Source of the DNA: Lasiosphaeris hirsuta
Taxonomy: Eukaryota > Ascomycota > Sordariomycetes > Sordariales > Lasiosphaeriaceae
Direction of reading: 5' to 3'
Length of the DNA: 64,000 nt
Assembly (NCBI GenBank): GCA_030549175.1
Contig: JAUKUA010000007.1
Span: 2,170,001-2,234,000 of the forward strand
Of this stretch, positions 32,848-45,081 are shown piece by piece. The translations under genes and the position numbers were made by a program. The notes below the pieces were generated by a model. It made no database searches. It was not told the DNA's origin and was given only the letters and a program-made list of their open reading frames with translations. Numbering within the stretch: the first letter of the stretch is position 1; every line of letters begins with the position of its first letter.

Positions 32848-35021
32848 CTAGAGCGCGCCCCCAACCACGACGCCGCTGGCATCGCCATACCGCCATAACG
32901 GCGAGTTTCTTCCTCTGCTTTTCCTGTCCTCGGCAACGGTGCCGGCGGCGGCGGCAGTGGCAGCCGTACCAATGACGATACTGTTCCCCAGCCTCACGCC
33001 CTCGCCTTCAGTGCCGCGGCTGAGACTAGAGCCGTAATCGACATGTACGTGCACCTCTGGCGGCGACGGGACGTGGTGTAGCGCGTGGTGGGAATGGTGA
33101 GAGAGTCCGCGCGCCGGGGGTGATGGGCGAGGGAGTCTCGCGTCACCATAGTACTCGTTGTCGTCATCGTCACGGGCATTGTCGTCTATCTTTTCCTTCA
33201 CCAGTCTGCTGTTGTTAGCCATGTTGGTTGCCACGAGGCGCTTGTCTTCGGAGAAGGGGCCGTTGGTGCTGCAGGGGGAGTGCTCGAAGTCGTGGTCGGG
33301 ACGGTCGTGGAATGAAATATCGGTGATGTCCCGGTCGATGATGGCTACGGTGCTTGACACTATCTTGGGCGAGCAGTTACTGTCCATGCTTCCGGGGCGG
33401 GCCGACATTCTGTCACTGGGGGTTTTAGAGTCGATGGGTCCACCGATACTGTTGCTGGAGCGATGTCTTGCCGCCCGTGAGCGCACCTGGGCGAGCTCCT
33501 CGCCGGTGCGACTCCGTGGATCGGACATAGACATGGAGTCAGTAGAGGAGGTGCTGTCTCGAGAGGTGACCCATTGGATGACAACCGCGCTGAAGAGAAC
33601 TAGACGATGAAGTGTGTCAGTTTCCTGGATTTGTCCAAGGGGGGGATAGGCACGCTCGTACTATCACTATTACAACACATCAGGCACACCCACCCTGGTT
33701 CACCATCCAGCGCCATAAGCACAGATAGGTTTCTACCGAGTTAAGGTCAGTCAATATCAAGATGTCTGTGGGTCGGAGAACCATACACGATGCTGCTGGT
33801 CAGTGTGCAAACGCATCCTATGAACGTTCTCATAGCCACAGTCTTAAGCCTCCGATTTCCAGTCGTCTTTGGCATATTCTTGAAGGAATGAAGGCCTGCT
33901 ATTATGTTAGCAATTGTTTGAGATATTGACCAGCAATGTCTTACTGGAGAGCGGTATTAGAAACAGGATGGTGAGGTAAACCTAACGGGATTGTCAGCTT
34001 GAAGTTCAAACAGGGAAAGTCGACATTGGCTTACGTTGACTAAAAGGTCAAATCCTATTAGGGGTATCATCGCTATCTTTTGCATCCCGATGATGCACTC
34101 CCCATTCTCAACCCTTGTAATGCGACTATTAAAAGACGGTTAGATTGAGACACAGCGCGACTGTGATTGCAGAATACATCAACTTACTAGACGAAGTTGA
34201 GGACGACCACACCGGAATACACGCCTAGCATAGGTTAGCGGTTGTGCGCGGGGTGATAGATACTTACAGGGAACTAACCGATCATGCCGAACGAGTTGAA
34301 AAGATAGAGTTTCGAGCGCATTCGCGGCTTCTTGCTAGTTGACCGGATTATGTGCTGAAAGAATAATCAGTCGAGTGGTGAGTCATGTCACAGGAATGTT
34401 ACCATACCGCCTTCTCCACAAGGAACAGATATATCAACTACACAGCGCGTTAGTAAGGGGGTGTTTGTCCACAACCGACCTTGTTCATCACTAACGATCT
34501 GTCTCGGTTAGCCTGGATTCTAATATCCGACAGGGGCTGAGAAGCATGCCTTAGTTGTCACATAACACACGAGGCACAGTAGGATGGCCGACTCGCAGAC
34601 GGATAGCGAGTGATCCACGCCAAGGCCAAACTGAAGTATGGCGGTAGCAAAGACGAACAGGAAAGAGTCGGCGTATATTGCGAAAACGACTGTTGCCGGA
34701 GATGATCAGCAGTGGCCTCCTCCTCAGCCCATCACATTGGATTTGGGGACACCTACGCCATTGCACAAAGGGAAGTCTGCCCCATATCTTGACCGCCAGG
34801 AACCGCTGTGCTACGATGATGCATTGTCGTCAGCTTCCAACCTGGCTTACACCCTGGAGAGGCTGTGTCTGCTCACTCAGAAACGAAGAAATAATGACTA
34901 GTGAGATCATTGCCAGGATGACACTAATAACCATGCCAGACAGCGGCTCCCTGTGTACATCCCCCCTACCCTCGGGCTCCACGCTTCGTGGGAGGACAAT
35001 GGCCATTGTGAGCGGAGCCAT
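32848..35021 (-). CDS. Ten-exon polytopic membrane protein of an uncharacterised fungal family
   Basis: Exons on the minus strand: 35021-34853, 34689-34550, 34437-34408, 34354-34279, 34224-34188, 34125-34035, 33981-33945, 33895-33787, 33732-33662 and 33599-32848, giving 503 aa. About seven hydrophobic segments precede a hydrophilic tail of about 240 residues. They include VISVILAMISLVIISSFL, SFLFVFATAILQFGLG, SAILLCLVCY, LYLFNSFGMIGVYSGVVV, MIPLIGFDLLVNVYLTILFL and CCNSDILFSAVVIQWV. The core resembles a conserved ascomycete membrane family known to me only as hypothetical proteins; no signalling role is established. Intron 2 starts GC (AAG|GCATGC) and ends TAG; the other eight are GT-AG. Intron 7 ends in a tandem TAGCAG acceptor, and the distal AG fits the family better. 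Intron 1 (163 bases) is the longest and its borders are less certain. The Ser/Asp/His-rich tail could be cytosolic. Confidence 0.82.
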
Positions 35022-38000
35022 GGTATCGATATCGTATCGTCCATCAACAAAGGAACCCCTTTCACCCGTTGGGTAATGAAAGGGAGCAGAGAAAAGGACG
35101 GGTCAGGCGTGAGCCGCTTTCGCCGCGGCGGACCACTCGTTTATGACCTAGCTGAAGTGGCAGCAGGTGTCGAGAACGGAAAGATTATGATAGGGCTTGA
35201 TCGGTCATGAGCGAGAAGCATCTAGGTGTGGACTGCTGGGAGGCGTTCCTATATATGCAAGAGAATGTGGTACCTGAAAGCGGCAGGATTCCTAGGTGGG
35301 ATACACTAGACAACCGTGTGCATCGGCATAGAGATAGATAGATAGATACACAAAGACAGCCCCAAGCTACTGCCACTAGGGCCTTGACATGAGAAAAGCA
35401 AGAAAAAGAAAGAGAAAAAGGAACAGAGGAGGAGCGAGCCTCCGTTTGATAGGGTAGGGGCTGTCGTCTTTCTGTGCGGGGTGGCAGCCACGTATCTGAG
35501 CCCGAACAGATGAGCCTACCTGTCTAGTTCTCCCACATTCAGCGCGCAAGGGACAGAAAAGAAACAGAGACGGATTTGGCATGTTGGCACGCCACATCTG
35601 CTGCTGTACGACCTAGAACTGTCGATTTTCACCAGTGTTCTGCCCGGACGTGCTCGCTGACGGACTGCAGAGCTATCTGGAGTCGGTCAACACAGAGACA
35701 ATGGATTCCTAGCAGGACCAATCAGAAGGCGTTGACGGTGGGCTTGCGTACTGCGGCTGGCATACTAGTGGGATGAGCTGCGATCAAAGCAAGCCGGCCA
35801 GTTGCAGCAGGTAAGAAGCGCCTCTGACGGAGGTGTCACCCTTGCTCGGATGCATATTACAGTAGTTTGCCATTGTTACCCAGCATCCCGAATGGTCAAG
35901 AGCCGGCATCCCGGGCAGCTGTCGGCAGGCCGCGGTGTAAGCCACTATATGTCCGCCCCGCCCGGAACTGGCATGGCAGAGCAATAGGGTGGCATACGAA
36001 CGGGGAACAGGACTCGCGCTCCTTTCGGGCGCCTGGGCTGGAATGGCTGACAGGTAGCTTGAACGGTGCGGTGTACTGTAGCGGCCGTACGAAATGGGGG
36101 CCATCTCAGCTTCTCGATGCCATCGAATGTGGCTTGGCCCCGATCGGGCCTCGGTGCAATGCTTATGGCGGTGGAACGTTGGAGCTGCTGGGGCTCCCCA
36201 GGACCCCCCAGGGTCCCAAGGATCCTTTCGAGGCGCCTTACTGGCAGGCATGCCCGTGTGACAAGTAAGGAGGGCCGGATAAGAAAGCTGGGGTCTCCCT
36301 ACCTTGCCAATTGCTGTTCCCTGATGCCAATGGCAAAGGGCCCAACTGAGATGGCGGCATCGGAATACCGTCGAGCTTGGTTTTCTTTGGGGTCTCCTTT
36401 GCCCTTTACCATACCGCTAGAGGGCACATAGCACACATATGCCAGAGCCGCATGTAGAGGGATGTGATCAGCTGCGTGACTCGCCACACCGACTGCATTG
36501 TACATCAAGCCCTGAGAAGGCAGGACCAGTCAGATGGCAGCCGGAGCTCCTGTCTGGCCAAACCCAACCTGGCCCGAATCCCACAGCGGGGATGTACTCC
36601 AAAGTGCAGCTGCCTTGGGGGAGGGGGGAAAAAGAAAATAAACGCACGAAATCACAACAAGGGCAGGGGAGGAGAAGGGAAATGATTCTTGAGAAAACAA
36701 ACTCGACAGGGTTTGAATACTCTGGAATTGAGTCCTAGGGCCGAGGATGAAGAGGTCGAACAGGCTTTACCATCGAGTCGTGAAAATGGGGAGAGGTGAG
36801 AAAAAGGTCTGCAAGGTTGAGGGATGAAAACAGAGACGGAACTGGAGAGGGGGGATTGCTGTGGGGTCAACAAGCCCTTGTCACCTGTCGCAAACCTCAA
36901 ACGGGGGGGCCAAGTGCATTGTCCCTCCTTCCCGCCTTACTTACTTCTCAACTCGAGTCTTCGATCCCTCAACCAGCTTTTTTCCAGCTCGAAGAAAACA
37001 TAGAATAGTCTTAGAAGAAGTACGTATAAGACAAACACTACATGTTTCTGCCCTGAATCACGCAATATCTTCACGACAGCAGCAAGACAACCATGAACAC
37101 CCTGTCTGGTGACTTCCCCATCCCTCCTTCTCTCATCCCTGTGTCGATCAATCTAGGAGTCCGTGCGCCAGCTTCCCGATCCCTCTTTGACACTCGCACC
37201 AAAAACCTGGTCAAGCTCAAGTTCAACATCCCCACCCTCCCGAGTCCCGTCCCCCATCGGAGGTGGGACTCCACTTTGCCCTATGCAGCACAGCGCAGCC
37301 GAAAGCCATTCATGGTCCCCCCCATCCATTGACCACCCATCGACAACTGTTGTTCTTTGTTTTCATATCCATAGTATCTGGTAGTCACCCCGGGCCGGGA
37401 TATATCTACATTCGTCGGCTCCAGCCCTTGGGTGGCATAAAGGTAGGTAACCCGGGGAATTTAAACTTACACCACGGTAGCCAACCCCCCCCCCTTCCCC
37501 CCGCTATTCCACCCACCTGCACAAGCCCAGTCGCCATGTCCCTCCTCCCAGTGACGACAACAACATCCGTTCCCTCGCGATGACTGAAGCACGCACGGTA
37601 CCGACGCGCAAAACAGCCGACTGGCTCGTTGGCTGACCACGCAAAGCATCCGCCTCCCTCTGCATTTTGCGCCCGAGACACGCAGAGGGCCTTTACGTAG
37701 TCAGTCAACCGCGTCATCTTCACCTATAGCAGCCTCCGTAATCCATGTGTTGCCGTCGACGCTTCCTTTTTCTGACTGGCCGGCCGCGGTTCACCTGGCC
37801 GCGGCATCAGCCAATCATAACTCAGCGCACGGGCCTAAAATTTGTCCCTTATTCCTGGTGCCCCACGTACCAGCTGCTGGATCGCGAGGTCAACTCTTGA
37901 CGGTAAATACTTTTATGCCTTCGGTTCCTTGCCACGATTCTGCCTTTCCTCCTACTCCTTTCATTTCCTCTGGCTTCGTGTATCCTAACCAATGGCAAAA

Positions 38001-39006
38001 ATATGCCGCACTCAGTCCCAGACGTGCAACGTAATGCAACGCAACACGACCCGCCACCCTCGACGCCCCCAGTGGAGGGACGGATCAAGCTCGTCGGCAC
38101 AAGTCTCGCAAGTCTTTCGAATTTGATCCGCAACTCTCCCCGATCCGCTGCGTTAGGACGTACGCTTGGCTGAGTTTGAGATCCGCGGACTTGGGGTAGA
38201 ATGCTGGCGTCTCAGCGAGCAGCAAGCACCTCAATTCCATGATGCTCGCGATCGAGGGCAGGTTAGGCGAACCGCCGCCCAACAGAGCTGCGCAGTTGGT
38301 GGATTGAATGCCTGAGCGCCAATCGCGTAGCCAGACTTCTTAACCTACGGGCGGACTCAGTATCCAACAGGAGCGTTGATACCTGGCCTCGAGGCCATGC
38401 CGGCCAGTTACACTCGGACAAGGGGGCAGAAACGGAGCTGCCAATTTCACGATGCAAACTTTGGGACCCAAGCATAAACTGGTGAAAGGCATCCATTCAA
38501 AGCGTGGCATTGCTACAAAGAGCGGATCGTGACGAGGTGACGATCCCCTCTCCGAGGATCTCCAACTGCCAAGTCTAACAAGAATATGGATACATGCTTC
38601 TCCGGAGCCGGCACAGCCGCCATGGTGCCCTCACCTTTAACTACTATCCACCTGATGGCCGATAACTGAGACGTTTATCCATTGAACACACGGGTCAGAT
38701 TTGTGGACAAGACAGAGCAATCCGCATGAATGGGCTACGTAAGCAAGGCTATAGAGTGTGGCTTTGTTCCTCGGCGTTGGTGATGAATATCCCCACAAGA
38801 GCTGTGAGAAGCGGTTGGTCTTTAATTGGAAACAGACAAGGATCAACAAGTGATAAGGTGGCGACAGCGACCGGTTGGTTCCTTCCCGACGACAAACTAA
38901 CTCTTGCAGATCACCGGCGATGCGAGGGCGCGGCCTCGATCAGTAGAACACCATCACTGGGACGGAACGGCGTGCCTCAGCCGTACCAAGTTGGAGCACC
39001 GAGGAG
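35022..39006. other. 4-kb region without a supported gene
   Basis: The part nearest 35022 is the promoter and leader of the membrane-protein gene. It holds a GATA microsatellite (about 35332-35349) and a purine-rich tract (about 35395-35430). Farther on are C-rich tracts (C10 at 37485-37494) and an AGGTAGGTA word at 37441. Frames at 36800-37700 are short, lack domains and mostly lie in compositionally biased DNA. Confidence 0.4.
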
Positions 39007-39499
39007 TTACCGAGAGGGGGAGAGTCTTGGCAGGTCGCCAACCTTGAGCGACGTGACAACCTCTAACATCCCAACTCTGAAAGAGGGTTCGACTGAAAGG
39101 GATAGCTAGAAGCACGGTGGGAAATAACTAAAGGATGAGTGCGGTGGCTTACCGGGATGCGCCGTGGTGGTCACGAGAGATTGTAGCAATCAGGGTGTTG
39201 ATGCTCAAGAAGTCGAGCACCTCGGCGTGTCGGTTTCCCAGAGCCTCCAGTTTCTCGGCCTCCCTGAACCAGATCTCCCTAAACAAGAGCTGGTGGAAAT
39301 CGGGCACGTAATTGAAGTCGTCACTGAGGTCCTGCTGCCATAGCATTTGGAACTGCCGGAACGATGCGTGGAAGGAGACGTAGTCCCGTGCCGTGGTGGT
39401 GTGGTCTCCCCACTTCGCGCCGGCTCCAGCATGCCATTTCCACATCGGCGCTGTATGGCTTCTGCTCCTAGTTCCTCGAGTCTTTCGGCACCGACACAA
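39007..39499 (-). CDS. Unassigned coding-like exons at the 3' side of the damaged gene
   Basis: On the minus strand the frame from about 39499 to 39153 encodes a well-composed segment (RQFQMLWQQDLSDDFNYV, DFHQLLFREIWFREAEKLEA, RHAEVLDFLSINTLIATI) and ends at a GTAAGC donor. Splicing to a CTTTCAG acceptor at 39077 continues in frame (RVGMLEVVTSLKVGDLPRLS) to a TAA at 39007-39009. I do not recognise the family. The 5' end is not resolved: the frame starts without an ATG at 39499. It may be the C-terminal part of the neighbouring damaged gene, or the remains of another one. Confidence 0.4.
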
Positions 39500-41160
39500 C
39501 AGCCGTTAGCTCCTGTTTGTCCCAGGAATTGAAGGGGAGGGGGGGCTCATCATAAGGTCCCACCATTGGCTGGGAAATTTCCTCCAACGGCTTAAACTTG
39601 GCGAGAAGTGTCGATGTGGGCTGTGTCTCTGTGAACATGGTGGAGAGATAGTTAGGGAGAGAGGCTGACTCTGAGTGTAGTTAGTTACAGACAGGATGGC
39701 CGAGGTCATGCTTGCAGCCCTCCAGCAGAGAAAAAACTCGGTCTGTGTAGGAAACTCAAAGTTCCACGCAAGGCAGTGCAGGCCGCCAAAGACCAGGGAC
39801 GATGCCGCCATGAGGAAGAATATCAAAGGCGTAGTAGACCCCTCCATCCAAACAAAGTCGTTGAGCGCCCGCTCGATGTCGTGTATGGATATCGTGGCCT
39901 TCGTAGCCTTTTTGGGCGACCAGAGACGGAGGGTAAACGGGTACGTGTATGGTTAAAGGAGTTGACAGTCATGTCCCCGCCTGATATGACTTGTAGGATG
40001 GTTGGTTGTGCGATATCCTTGGGTTTCCACCAGTTCGCCAGATAGATAGGGATCGCCATAACAGCAAAAGGCAATGGTGGCGATCTCGATTTGGTTGACG
40101 GGCAGCCCTGCCATGCTGCGGGCGGCCACACTGAGAACGAGCCAGGTAATTCTGCAGAACGGCGATGGTCTTTAGGAACCAGTCTGCCTTGCTTTTGTCT
40201 TGGATGTCCTTGTCTCCTAGGACGAGGTACATGTGCGGATGGTCCCCGTCCCAAGCATACCGCGGCGTGAATTTGGACGCGGTGAGGGTAAGCAGGCTCG
40301 TCGCCTTCGCGGCGTTGGACGTCCGGGTACAGAATGCCACCCATCTGGGTGTAGGACGAATGCACGGCGGTCCATACTTGTGTTGTTCGCCATTTTATCT
40401 GCAATGTTCTTTCTGACTTTTCCGAGTCGCTTGCCCCCCCCCCCCCCCCCCCCCCGGTGACGAGAACCGGCTATGCCGATGCCTATGCCTGGACCTCTCT
40501 GCCTTGGTAAAGACAGCTCCCGATCCTCCCCCGACTCATGATGCTCAGAGACCGACTCCGGAGGCACGCTGTCCGGTCTGGATTGGTCGCTTTCCGCATT
40601 ATGCGCTTCTTTGACCAGTTTGGTGGTGGCGGTGTCACGATGCTGTGGTTCCCCTCTGCTTCCCCCGGAGTCTCCGAATCGAGCGGCGGGGGCGGCGGCT
40701 GGAGTCCCAGGAGGCAATAGAGGAGTCTCGCCGGTGGCGGGTACTCCATCTTCCGGCACCACTTGTGGCTGGCCATAAGAGCCACGAGAGACCCGAGAGC
40801 CATGAAATTGGCCATGGTAGGCCATGGCCCACGTAATCGGCTCTGCATCTTGCACATTCCGCCGATTTCGATTATCCTGTAGTATTCGAAGAGTCGTGTA
40901 GAATTGGCGTAGCTCGTCGAGGGCCAGCCGGAGATCGCAGACGGCCTTGGAGAAGACGAACTCGGGGAAGAGCATGTTGACAGCTATCCATTTGGTTTTG
41001 CGTAACCCTCTCCTCCACGCGCTCTCGTTCCGGCCCGGAACATTGAGGTGCAGCACCGTCCACGTGCAGGCAAAGATGGTGGTCACACCGCATGCGGGTG
41101 TGGGTCTGCGAGGGCGCGCACCGTCACAATTCCAAGTCGGCGGCTTGGACTCCGGATGTG
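39468..41160 (-). pseudogene. Frame-shifted gene for an uncharacterised fungal multi-span membrane protein
   Basis: Conserved-looking segments of one membrane protein lie in order on the minus strand but in changing frames: VTTIFACTWTVLHLNVPG, KTKWIAVNMLFPEFVFSKAV, HKWCRKMEYPPPARLLYCLL, VHSSYTQMGG, KSKADWFLKTIAVLQ, ITWLVLSVAAR, AVMAIPIYLANWWKPKDI and FGGLHCLAWNFEFPTQTE. The order and motifs match a fungal family I know only as hypothetical membrane proteins. Three frame changes are each explained by one extra base in a short homopolymer: GGG at 40325-40327, TT at 40150-40151 and AAAA at 40066-40069 (plus-strand letters). Others lie near 40850, 40700, 39950 and 39660. Few nonsense mutations accompany them. 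Either a recently decayed gene or locally poor base calling; introns cannot explain single-base shifts. The 5' end is not resolved, and the last hydrophobic C-terminal segment of the family was not found. Confidence 0.6.
40434..40456. repeat. Poly-C tract (23)
   Basis: The longest homopolymer in the window. On the minus strand it would encode poly-Gly inside the damaged membrane-protein gene, so its exact length fixes the frame on either side. Confidence 0.95.
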
Positions 41161-43362
41161 GGTTATCGATCGGCCGGCACCTGCTCCGCGAGCCCGGTCC
41201 GTGACAGCATCACACCTTCTCGTGAAGTCTACTGACCTGAGGCAATCGTATTTGTCGAGTTCCCCGCGCGCAGCAGGAACCCAAAGTCGCCGCGGCGACC
41301 GGGACACATAATACCTACCCTGGCAAGCCTGGCCCATCCACTGTCTTCCCACGTTTGCACTTTGCCAGCTCGTGCTAGATAGCAAGTTCCCGCTTCCCGG
41401 GAAAGAACGAGAAGAGTGTTTGGATTGCTGTTGGAGGATGGCCTGTGCGGCTATCTTTCCCATCCTGGGCCTGACAACCTCCTCCTCCACCATTCCATAG
41501 CACAAGAACAACACCATTTCCACCACACGCCTCCAACAATTGCGGATACCAAACCTGACGGTGCGGCGGGTGGAGGTGTATTGAGACTGGATGCAATGCG
41601 GTGTGATCGCTTGGAATGGGAAGTGATCGATTTTGATGCGATACGTTGTTTGCAATATGATGGCCGAGGCACAATTAAAATGGAGGCAGAAGATGGCTGG
41701 CATACTCTGTGATGAAGAGGGGTGCGAGCATCCATGGCATCAATTTTTGTGCTCGCACAAATAAGTCACCGCTTCTTAAGAGTTTAAATTCCGTAACACG
41801 GCGACGCAACGCGCTGTATGTGTCACCTCCCAACGGCAAGGCAATGCGGCCAGCGCCTCGACGAGCGGAGTCGGCGCCGAACCTTCGGTCGACGTGCTAA
41901 GATCAAAAGGTGTAAAACTTGGCGCGCCCACGCTATGAGGTTGCGACCGGAGCCAGGCTGGAACTGTTCAAATCTGCTATTTGCACTCGAATCCGTTGAT
42001 CGCATTGGGTTATTTAGGGTGCAAGCGCTCAGCGCGGCGTATCCGTAGATGGGCGACTTGCTCGTACCATTCCATCAGCAGTTAGTTAATCGCAAAAAAG
42101 TGGTATCAACCAATTGCCGTAACCTGAGCGATTAATACGCAGCCCTTGCGCAACGGTTGATCGTTTGGGATGTGGAACTGCGAGGTACTCAATTGATCGC
42201 GACCGTGGCGTGCGATCACCTTTACCGGGAGGGGGACAGGCAGGGACTTCCAGAGGGTAGTAGGTACAGTAGCATGTCGAGGGTGCCGAAAAGAGCGGGT
42301 TAAGGCTAGCCAGAATTGGCACCCAGGACGGCAAAACATGAGCTTTTCCTGTAATTCAACAGCGTTCGTGGCCTCTCGACCCTCCAACAAAATATAACGC
42401 CTCCCAAAACCAACCACCTCTTTATCCACCTCCAATACGGATACCTGCTCACCTTACATAAGGTCACGGTAGTAGTACGGAGTAGACAGACTGATACCTA
42501 GCTAGACAGATGCCCGCACGCATCAAAGCGGGATCCTTCCATGCGTTGTCCGTGTTCCAGTTTACATGCACATAAGGCACAAAAACAGTATAAGCTTGCG
42601 CTCCAGCCTCACAAGTCTCGTTGACGCAATCGTCTGTTCGCTCTGCTCTCATGTTATCTGCTTGTACGGTCACTGTCATATGTGTCTGTCTGACTATCCC
42701 TCAATATGCCCGGTCTACCAGGGTCCAAGTGTCCGGGTGGACGTAGGAGCGCACTTTGCTGCTCGCTCTCAATCAACCCGCTCGCCGATGTTTCTTTTCC
42801 AACTGCCATACCTTCTCGTTGATTCCTCCAGGCTTCATCAAGGTATACAGGTTCCTAATATCTGACATCAATGCTACCTCCTCCGCTTTTCCGCCCCAAA
42901 ATGATTTTGCGCTCATGTGTGAGGAGAAGCACTCTCGGAGGGAATGATATGCTCATCCGCCCATAGAAAGAAAAAAAAACGCCTTGCAAATGCCGAAACA
43001 AAACCAAGATAGATCTTGACTGCGAATCCGTACCGTAACCGTGCTGTGATGTTATGTTGTCCTCATCCGTAACCGTATGCTGCCCTCCATTTCCCATCTA
43101 AACGCCTGTCTAACTTGTTCAAAAAAAGAAAAAGGAGAGAAAAAAAACAAGAGTTCCTGTTCATGAGTCTCGCCCAGACCTGGTTACTCAGTATCCGGTA
43201 CCCAGTATCCGGTTTTCCCGATGCTCAAATTGATGGCCAAAGTCCAGCCCCATCATATTATCCTGGACGCAAAACCCAACAGCCTTGGGGCATTATATCA
43301 TTATTATTCAACAGATTATTCCCGAATATGTCATCGGTGGCCGATGTGGTGATCATCTGTCG
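41161..43362. other. Intergenic, no supported gene
   Basis: Lies between the 5' side of the damaged gene and the 3' end of the RING-protein gene. Short frames on both strands lack domains. A-rich patches at 42965-42985 and 43115-43150 may belong to the 3' end of the RING gene. Confidence 0.45.
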
Positions 43363-45081
43363 TTAGGAAGAAGTTGCCCCGGGTGGTGTGGTACCTCGTG
43401 CCGCCTGCCCGGGGGACTGTGTCCGGGTTCGGATTCGAAACGTGTCGCGCAGTCGGTCCGCCAGTCGCGCCCTACGGCCTCGCTCCTCTGAATCACCCTC
43501 CGAAGACTGTGATGTAGTCGAAGCTTGTTGCTGTGATCGATGTCGCCTCAGAATCTCGATACGCTCCTCCACCGTGGCCTGCCGTAACCGGTGTAGGTCG
43601 AGTATCCGGGATGACCTCCTTCGTTCCCTGCTTGGCGCACCGGCCTCCTCGGCGTCGTAAGCTGAGAGTGGTGGTGGTTGCTGTAGCGGATCTTCCGCGT
43701 TGTCGGTACCCACTTTCTCACCTGCTGGCCTGAGGTCGAGGCGGCTGTGTAAATGTTAGTGAGTTCGCATAGGACGCATTTTGGATATTGGATAAAGAAG
43801 ATCCCCGAATGAAACCGACATACCAAAGCGGACAAGTCCCAGATATGTTAATCAACCACGGATCAATACAAGGTGGATGAAATTTGTGGTCGCACGGTAG
43901 AACCCGGACGTCTTCGCCAACAGTGAAGTCTTCGGTGCAGATGGAACAGCCGAGGTGTTCGTCATTCGGTCCATGGGTAGCGCCACTACCAATTTCGCTG
44001 GGCAGGATCGCGCCTGCGGGAGCCCCTTGAACAGTTGGTGCCTCCTCCGGGATAGCCTCTGCATCTGGCTTCGGGGCGGTGTCCCTTTGACGGTTCTTTG
44101 GTGTTTGCGGCTCTTCCGGAATAGCTGACAGCCGTCTTGCGCCTGGTTCGGGCGACGACCTGGATGGCTGCTGCTCGAGCTCGAGGGCCGGATCGGGTTT
44201 GGCAGGAGTGGTGGGGTCCCCAAACTTGACAATTGGTAGCGTCTCAAGTACGGCGCGCGCCAGACCCTTCGCACGGCTCTGCCGTGGCCGTCCTCCGTAG
44301 CCGGATCGCGGCCCGTACCGCTCAGGGTACCGGTGGGCACGAATGGCACCTGTCGCGATGATGACAAGAAAGAGCAGAGTGATAAGACCCGTAATGCTAT
44401 ACAAAATGCTCATTGCCACCGCCGAGTTACTCCCATTTTGGCTGTCTTGGTCCCCCGGTTGGGTATTCGTAAAATTTCCAGCGATGGTCGCTCGCACGAC
44501 CCCTTCAGCGCTTTTGGTGAAATTTAGTGTCTCGGCAGCCTCCGCGGTGTTCCCCATGGTGAAGATGGAGCCGAATGTGATATTTGATCCCTGTAGATTG
44601 CAGCAGTTTCCCTTTTCACTGTAGAGGAGGATGGCTCTGGGGTTGACTTTAGGTTCACTGTTGTTGTCCATGATCTCGTTGATGATTTGTGACGAATTCT
44701 CTAGGTCGCACGACAGATAGTGAATCATATCGGATGTGCTGTTGTGGTTGCTGTCGGTTGGGTCGACTGCCACGAGTTTCCCGCTGATCGAAACCGCCTA
44801 CAGCAAGTGGTTAGCAAGCCGAAATCAAGTCGAGCAACGTTCCCTGGTCTCACGTGTCTCGTAGTAGCGGTTCCGTTGAGTCCCAGGCTTGTCGTCAGCG
44901 GGAAGACGCTGTATGAAATTGGTACAGCGTCACCCGAGGGCGCTGTGAGCTGAAGGCGCATGAGGGCAACCTGCTGCCATTCGGGTACATCCTCCATCCA
45001 ACTAATGGTTGCATCCGTGGCCGAGGCCATCGAGGGAAAGGTGGAAAGGGAGGCCGCGAGAAGCAGCAGGAGTGAAGCCAT
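43363..45081 (-). CDS. Membrane-anchored RING-H2 E3 ubiquitin ligase (PA-TM-RING-like)
   Basis: Exons on the minus strand are 45081-44854, 44797-43824 and 43744-43363, giving 527 aa. An N-terminal signal peptide (MASLLLLLAASLSTFPSMAS) is followed by a luminal region of about 180 residues with several N-glycosylation sequons, placed like a protease-associated domain. One membrane span lies at about 202-228 (ILYSITGLITLLFLVIIATG). The cytosolic part is Pro/Glu-rich and carries a RING-H2 at about 360-400: CSIC, LPCDHKFHPPC and CPLC, with the last Cys formed across intron 2 (TG|C). The basic C-terminal tail (RQATVEERIEILRRHR) looks helical. This order matches endosomal or vacuolar PA-TM-RING ligases; substrates are unknown. 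Introns have GTGAGA and GTATGT donors. The chosen ATG is the first in frame; the open frame upstream of it begins with TTG. Confidence 0.9.
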
